Of a stretch of 64,000 nucleotides of DNA, positions 61,968 through 64,000 are shown piece by piece (positions within the stretch are counted from its first letter, which is position 1; each line of letters opens with the position of its first letter). The notes beneath the pieces were generated by a model that was given only the letters and a program-made list of their open reading frames with translations, did not search any database and had not been told where the DNA came from. The DNA is from SIG480 sp045539475 (GTDB taxonomy: Bacteria > Bacillota > Clostridia > Oscillospirales > JAAYXM01): positions 1-64,000 of the forward strand of contig JAZQFJ010000093.1 of the NCBI GenBank assembly GCA_045539475.1, written 5' to 3'. The position numbers were made by a program, and so were the translations under genes.

Positions 61968-61997
61968 TTGACATAGTAAAGTGCTTTGTGCTACAAT
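61968..61997 (+). promoter_or_regulatory. Toxin-mRNA promoter
   Basis: TTGACA (61968-61973), 18 bases, TACAAT (61992-61997). It gives a leader of about 100 bases before the small toxin frame. Confidence 0.85.
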
Positions 61998-62065
61998 ATA
62001 AAAGGTTGGAGACAAGCACAAAGAGAGCTACCACAAACGGGTAGGCGGTTAGCCCTTTCGTAATC

Positions 62066-62097
62066 ACGGAGGGCATTTTCCCTCCGGAAAGGAGGGC
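62066..62097 (+). promoter_or_regulatory. Switchable hairpin over the toxin ribosome site
   Basis: GGAGGG occurs twice (62068-62073 and 62091-62096) around one CCCTCC (62080-62085). CCCTCC can pair with either, so the second GGAGGG, which is the ribosome site, is either open or closed. Confidence 0.75.
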
Positions 62098-62105
62098 GAG
62101 TGCTT

Positions 62106-62192
62106 ATGATGTACATAACCTTGCAGGATTTTCTGCAAATTTGTTTGATTGTCATAGCGCTTATTGGTCTGTATTTTCAGACAAAAAAATAA
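62106..62192 (+). CDS. 28-residue hydrophobic toxin-like peptide (type I toxin)
   Basis: A short frame starting MMYITLQDFLQ, continuing with a single hydrophobic helix (ICLIVIALIGLYF) and ending QTKK. This is the shape of holin-like type I toxins (Fst/TxpA/Hol_Tox group). GGAGGG precedes the ATG by about 10 bases. Its mRNA has a dedicated promoter and its 3' end overlaps a convergent antisense RNA with its own consensus promoter, so expression would normally be blocked. Toxicity is inferred from the architecture. Confidence 0.75.
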   Translation: MMYITLQDFLQICLIVIALIGLYFQTKK

Positions 62193-62261
62193 CCGCCCCG
62201 GCCAAGGTTCGGTTATTTTGACTGATATCACGGGCTGACCGTCTGCCGGTAGCCTCTTTGC
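62185..62261 (-). ncRNA. Antisense antitoxin RNA
   Basis: A predicted RNA of about 75 nt on the minus strand. Its promoter is full consensus: TTGACA (62291-62296), 17 bases, TATAAT (62268-62273). Its end is the hairpin AATAACCG/CGGTTATT followed by a run of seven or more T, overlapping the toxin stop codon. Its 5' region (GGCTACC...GGTCAGCCC) matches the 5' region of the toxin mRNA as a direct repeat in transcript sense. Confidence 0.78.
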
Positions 62262-62267
62262 ATTTAT

Positions 62268-62296
62268 ATTATATATTGATACGGTTGATTTGTCAA
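62268..62296 (-). promoter_or_regulatory. Antisense RNA promoter
   Basis: Perfect -35 TTGACA and -10 TATAAT with a 17-base spacer on the minus strand; the strongest promoter match in the window. Confidence 0.9.
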
Positions 62297-62345
62297 CCGT
62301 TTTTTCTTTGCAAAATAAACAATTCGAGAGTAACACTCTCTCCTG

Positions 62346-62549
62346 CTAATTTATCCCAAATGTAATTATCTCAGAAATATCGCAATTTAGCGCCGTGCAT
62401 ATTTTGTCTAATACATAGCTGTCGTATCGCGTTACTTTGTTTTTAAAGTATTTGTCTATTATCTGATATTGAATGCCCGTGTCTTTTGCAAGCTGATATC
62501 TGCTTATTCCTTCTCTAATCAGTTTTTCATCAAGTGTCAGTTTTACCAT
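62346..62549 (-). CDS. Small XRE-type DNA-binding protein
   Basis: A 67-residue Cro/CI-type protein consisting of one helix-turn-helix (GISRYQLAKDTGIQYQIIDK, then YDSYVLDKICTALNCDISEI). The start ATG 62549 has GGAGG eight bases upstream; a longer frame to 62642 has no such site. It follows another XRE gene by 23 bases. It lies between the toxin locus and the SLOG gene. Confidence 0.82.
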   Translation of the reverse strand: MVKLTLDEKLIREGISRYQLAKDTGIQYQIIDKYFKNKVTRYDSYVLDKICTALNCDISEIITFGIN

Positions 62550-62572
62550 AATTCCCGCCTCCGGTATGTGTT

Positions 62573-62794
62573 TTAACCGCGGTTCTTCCCGGTGTTTTTT
62601 AATCCAAGAACATAATCTGCAGAAACGTTGTAAAATTTGCATAAAGTAATCAAATGACGAATAGGCATCTCGTTAACACCGTTTTCATACCGCGAGTAGA
62701 CCTGTTGTGTTGTGTCAAGAATTTCTGCAATTTTTTGCTGAGACAGGTCTCTGTCCTCGCGGAGCTCCTTGATAATTTCATAATATGTTTTCAT
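62573..62794 (-). CDS. Small XRE-type repressor
   Basis: A 73-residue Cro/CI-type protein: IIKELREDRDLSQQKIAEIL and TTQQVYSRYENGVNEMPI form the DNA-binding part, and FYNVSADYVLGL ends it, as in phage-like repressors. GAGGTGA precedes the ATG. It is divergent from the SLOG gene across the TACACC palindromes and is the probable repressor of both directions. Confidence 0.87.
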   Translation of the reverse strand: MKTYYEIIKELREDRDLSQQKIAEILDTTQQVYSRYENGVNEMPIRHLITLCKFYNVSADYVLGLKNTGKNRG

Positions 62795-62820
62795 AGTCAG
62801 TCACCTCAAAAACATATTAC

Positions 62821-62869
62821 AATACACCGTATCAGGTGTATTGAATTTACATCACATCTGGTGTATAAT
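62821..62869. promoter_or_regulatory. SLOG promoter with TACACC operators
   Basis: Plus strand TTGAAT (62841-62846), 17 bases, TATAAT (62864-62869). Palindrome AATACACC-GTATCA-GGTGTATT (62821-62842) abuts the -35, and a second imperfect copy TACATC...GGTGTA (62848-62865) lies in the spacer. Confidence 0.82.
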
Positions 62870-62891
62870 ATTTTCTGAGGAGATGATAAAT

Positions 62892-63332
62892 ATGCGAGTT
62901 TGTACATTTTTCGGGCATCGGGAAACACCGGAGGAGGTAAAGGAGAAATTATCCTCTGCGATTGAAGATTTAATAGTAAACTGCGGTGTAGATACATTTT
63001 ATATGGGATGCGAGGGTAAATTTGATGCATATGCCCGCGCGGCAGTGAAAGAATTGTTGAAGAAATATCCACATATAAAATATAACGCAGTTCTTGCATA
63101 TGTGCCGTCTGAAAAAAGGTATAGTGAATATATGGATTATTCCGATACAATTGTTTTTGACGGAATAGAAAAAAGCCATCCGAGATACGCGATAGCATCG
63201 CGCAACGAATGGATGATAAAGAAGTCAGAATATGCAATTACATATATTAAATATCCTGTCGGTGGAGCATATAAATACGCCGAAGCCATGAAAAGAAAAG
63301 GCAAAACCGTAATAAACCTTGCGGATGTGTAG
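62892..63332 (+). CDS. SLOG-family (DUF1273-like) nucleotide-binding protein
   Basis: A 146-residue Rossmann-like protein. CTFFGHRETP at the start and FYMGCEGKFDAYARAAV near residue 38 are the SLOG signature that binds a nucleotide or its derivative; YIKYPVGGAYKYAEAMKRKGK closes the fold. Relatives occur alone or in conflict systems as sensors of nucleotide signals. GAGGAG precedes ATG 62892. It is under apparent control of the divergent XRE repressors. Confidence 0.85.
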   Translation: MRVCTFFGHRETPEEVKEKLSSAIEDLIVNCGVDTFYMGCEGKFDAYARAAVKELLKKYPHIKYNAVLAYVPSEKRYSEYMDYSDTIVFDGIEKSHPRYAIASRNEWMIKKSEYAITYIKYPVGGAYKYAEAMKRKGKTVINLADV

Positions 63333-63436
63333 TTTTGCAGGATTTATTTGTGAGTACTTGAAGTTTGCGGTGCCATAGTGGAAATCCCGCAAATATCCGG
63401 TATATGTATGTCGCCTTTCGCGCCAAGCGTGGGTTT

Positions 63437-63464
63437 CAAAGGGGTTCGCAAGAGAACCCCTTTG
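63437..63464. terminator. Hairpin between the SLOG gene and clpB
   Basis: A perfect stem CAAAGGGGTTC / GAACCCCTTTG with a six-base loop between two convergent genes. The rest of 63333-63554 holds a second weaker GC-rich hairpin (TTGCGG/CCGCAA) and TGTAGAA/TTCTACA (63512-63534), and no gene. Confidence 0.75.
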
Positions 63465-63554
63465 AGAAAGCCCCGCCCGGCAGGGCAAGAACTTTGCGGC
63501 CTGCCGCAAGTGTAGAAAAAGGAAGGCTTCTACAGGAAAAAAAATTTGCTATAT

Positions 63555-64000
63555 TTAGTTAACAGAAGCGTGAAGTGCGCCATCCTTCAAATCAACGATA
63601 ATCACGCTTTTCTCTGCCGGTGCTTCGGCAATTATCAGCCGTCCGACGAGCGTTTCAACCTTGCTCTGGATAAAGCGGCGGAGCGGACGTGCGCCGTATA
63701 TCGGCTCAAAACCGTTTTCGATAATATAATCGCAGGCGGCATCCGTAACCTCAAGAGTGAGCTTTTGCGCATCAAGCCGCTTTTGCAAATCAGCAAACAT
63801 AAGTTTAAGAATATTTGTGATGTCTGAGCGCGTAAGCGGGCGGTAGAATACAATTTCATCAAGACGGTTCAAAAACTCGGGACGGAACTGCATTTTCAGA
63901 AGGGAAGAAACGCGCTCTCGCGCATCCGCGGCAATATCTCCGTCAGCTGTAATTCCGTCAAGAATTATATCAGAGCCGAGGTTAGAGGTGAGGATGATAA
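63555..64000 (-). CDS. clpB: ATP-dependent chaperone ClpB, C-terminal end (5' part outside window)
   Basis: The last 148 or so residues of a Hsp100 disaggregase; the frame is open to the right edge. TSNLGSDIILDGI is the sensor-1 region of the second ATPase ring, FRPEFLNRLDEIVFYRPL the sensor and arginine-finger stretch, and YGARPLRRFIQSKVET the sensor-2 in the C-terminal domain. Family choice of ClpB over ClpC/ClpE rests on the tail and is likely but not certain without the N-terminal part. Confidence 0.88.
   Translation of the reverse strand, partial: IILTSNLGSDIILDGITADGDIAADARERVSSLLKMQFRPEFLNRLDEIVFYRPLTRSDITNILKLMFADLQKRLDAQKLTLEVTDAACDYIIENGFEPIYGARPLRRFIQSKVETLVGRLIIAEAPAEKSVIIVDLKDGALHASVN

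Overview
This window looks like chromosomal DNA of a spore-forming, Gram-positive-type member of the Clostridia, probably a gut anaerobe; the genus cannot be fixed from the sequence alone. Supporting signs are a YlbJ-type sporulation membrane protein, MutS2, an HPr/Crh-like protein with a Ser46 site, DegV, a CpsB/C/D tyrosine-phosphorylation module, an SLH-domain surface protein, strong GGAGG ribosome binding sites, many near-consensus sigma-A promoters with 17-base spacers, and GC content that by eye is in the mid-forties. Most genes read on the minus strand.

Layout. (1) 1-16.6 kb: a carbohydrate-use locus. A divergent AraC regulator (15863-16624) faces a long minus-strand series of two TIM-barrel glycosidase-like proteins, two SIS-domain proteins, a PfkB kinase, a Gfo/Idh/MocA oxidoreductase, an alpha/beta hydrolase, an M20 peptidase, an acyltransferase-like protein and a giant exported heparinase II/III-like lyase that runs off the left edge. 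A 280-bp inverted-repeat element interrupts the series at 9.6-9.9 kb. (2) 16.7-31.9 kb: housekeeping genes: rluB, rsmE, a LysR regulator, a small PQ-loop protein, coaD, rsmD, uvrC, an HPr-like protein lacking His15, mutS2, recO, era, a catalytically degenerate P-type ATPase, rlmB and ylbJ. (3) 31.9-35.6 kb: an accessory strip with hairpin repeats, a relic MFS gene, DegV, a MarR regulator with two operators, tRNA-Thr and tRNA-Tyr, a duplicated tRNA-Tyr 3' end, a mini-hairpin repeat element and a DUF6809-like gene. (4) 35.6-43.5 kb: an amino-acid ABC transporter (ATPase, permease, binding protein) and an mglBAC galactose-type importer with a 36-residue membrane protein at its end, then a lipoprotein and an AraC regulator. 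(5) 43.5-50.6 kb: a GNAT, a fused aroE-aroK, an SGNH esterase, an alpha/beta hydrolase, a nitrilase-GDPD fusion with a divergent LysR regulator, and an XRE regulator. (6) 50.7-55.1 kb: potABCD with its XRE-cupin regulator. (7) 55.5-61.9 kb: cell surface: a FlaA1-type sugar dehydratase, CpsC, CpsD, CpsB and the SLH protein. (8) 62-64 kb: a type I toxin-antitoxin-like locus, two small XRE repressors divergent from a SLOG-family protein, and the 3' end of clpB.

How it works together. The left locus would let the cell cut an extracellular, probably uronate-containing, polymer with the exported lyase and process the products inside with glycosidase-like, isomerase-like, kinase and oxidoreductase steps under AraC control; mgl and pot supply sugar and polyamine import. 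The best candidates for undescribed biology are the convergent toxin/antisense locus with a switchable ribosome-site hairpin (62.0-62.3 kb), the pseudo-P-type ATPase between era and rlmB, the His15-less HPr, and the nitrilase-GDPD fusion enzyme.
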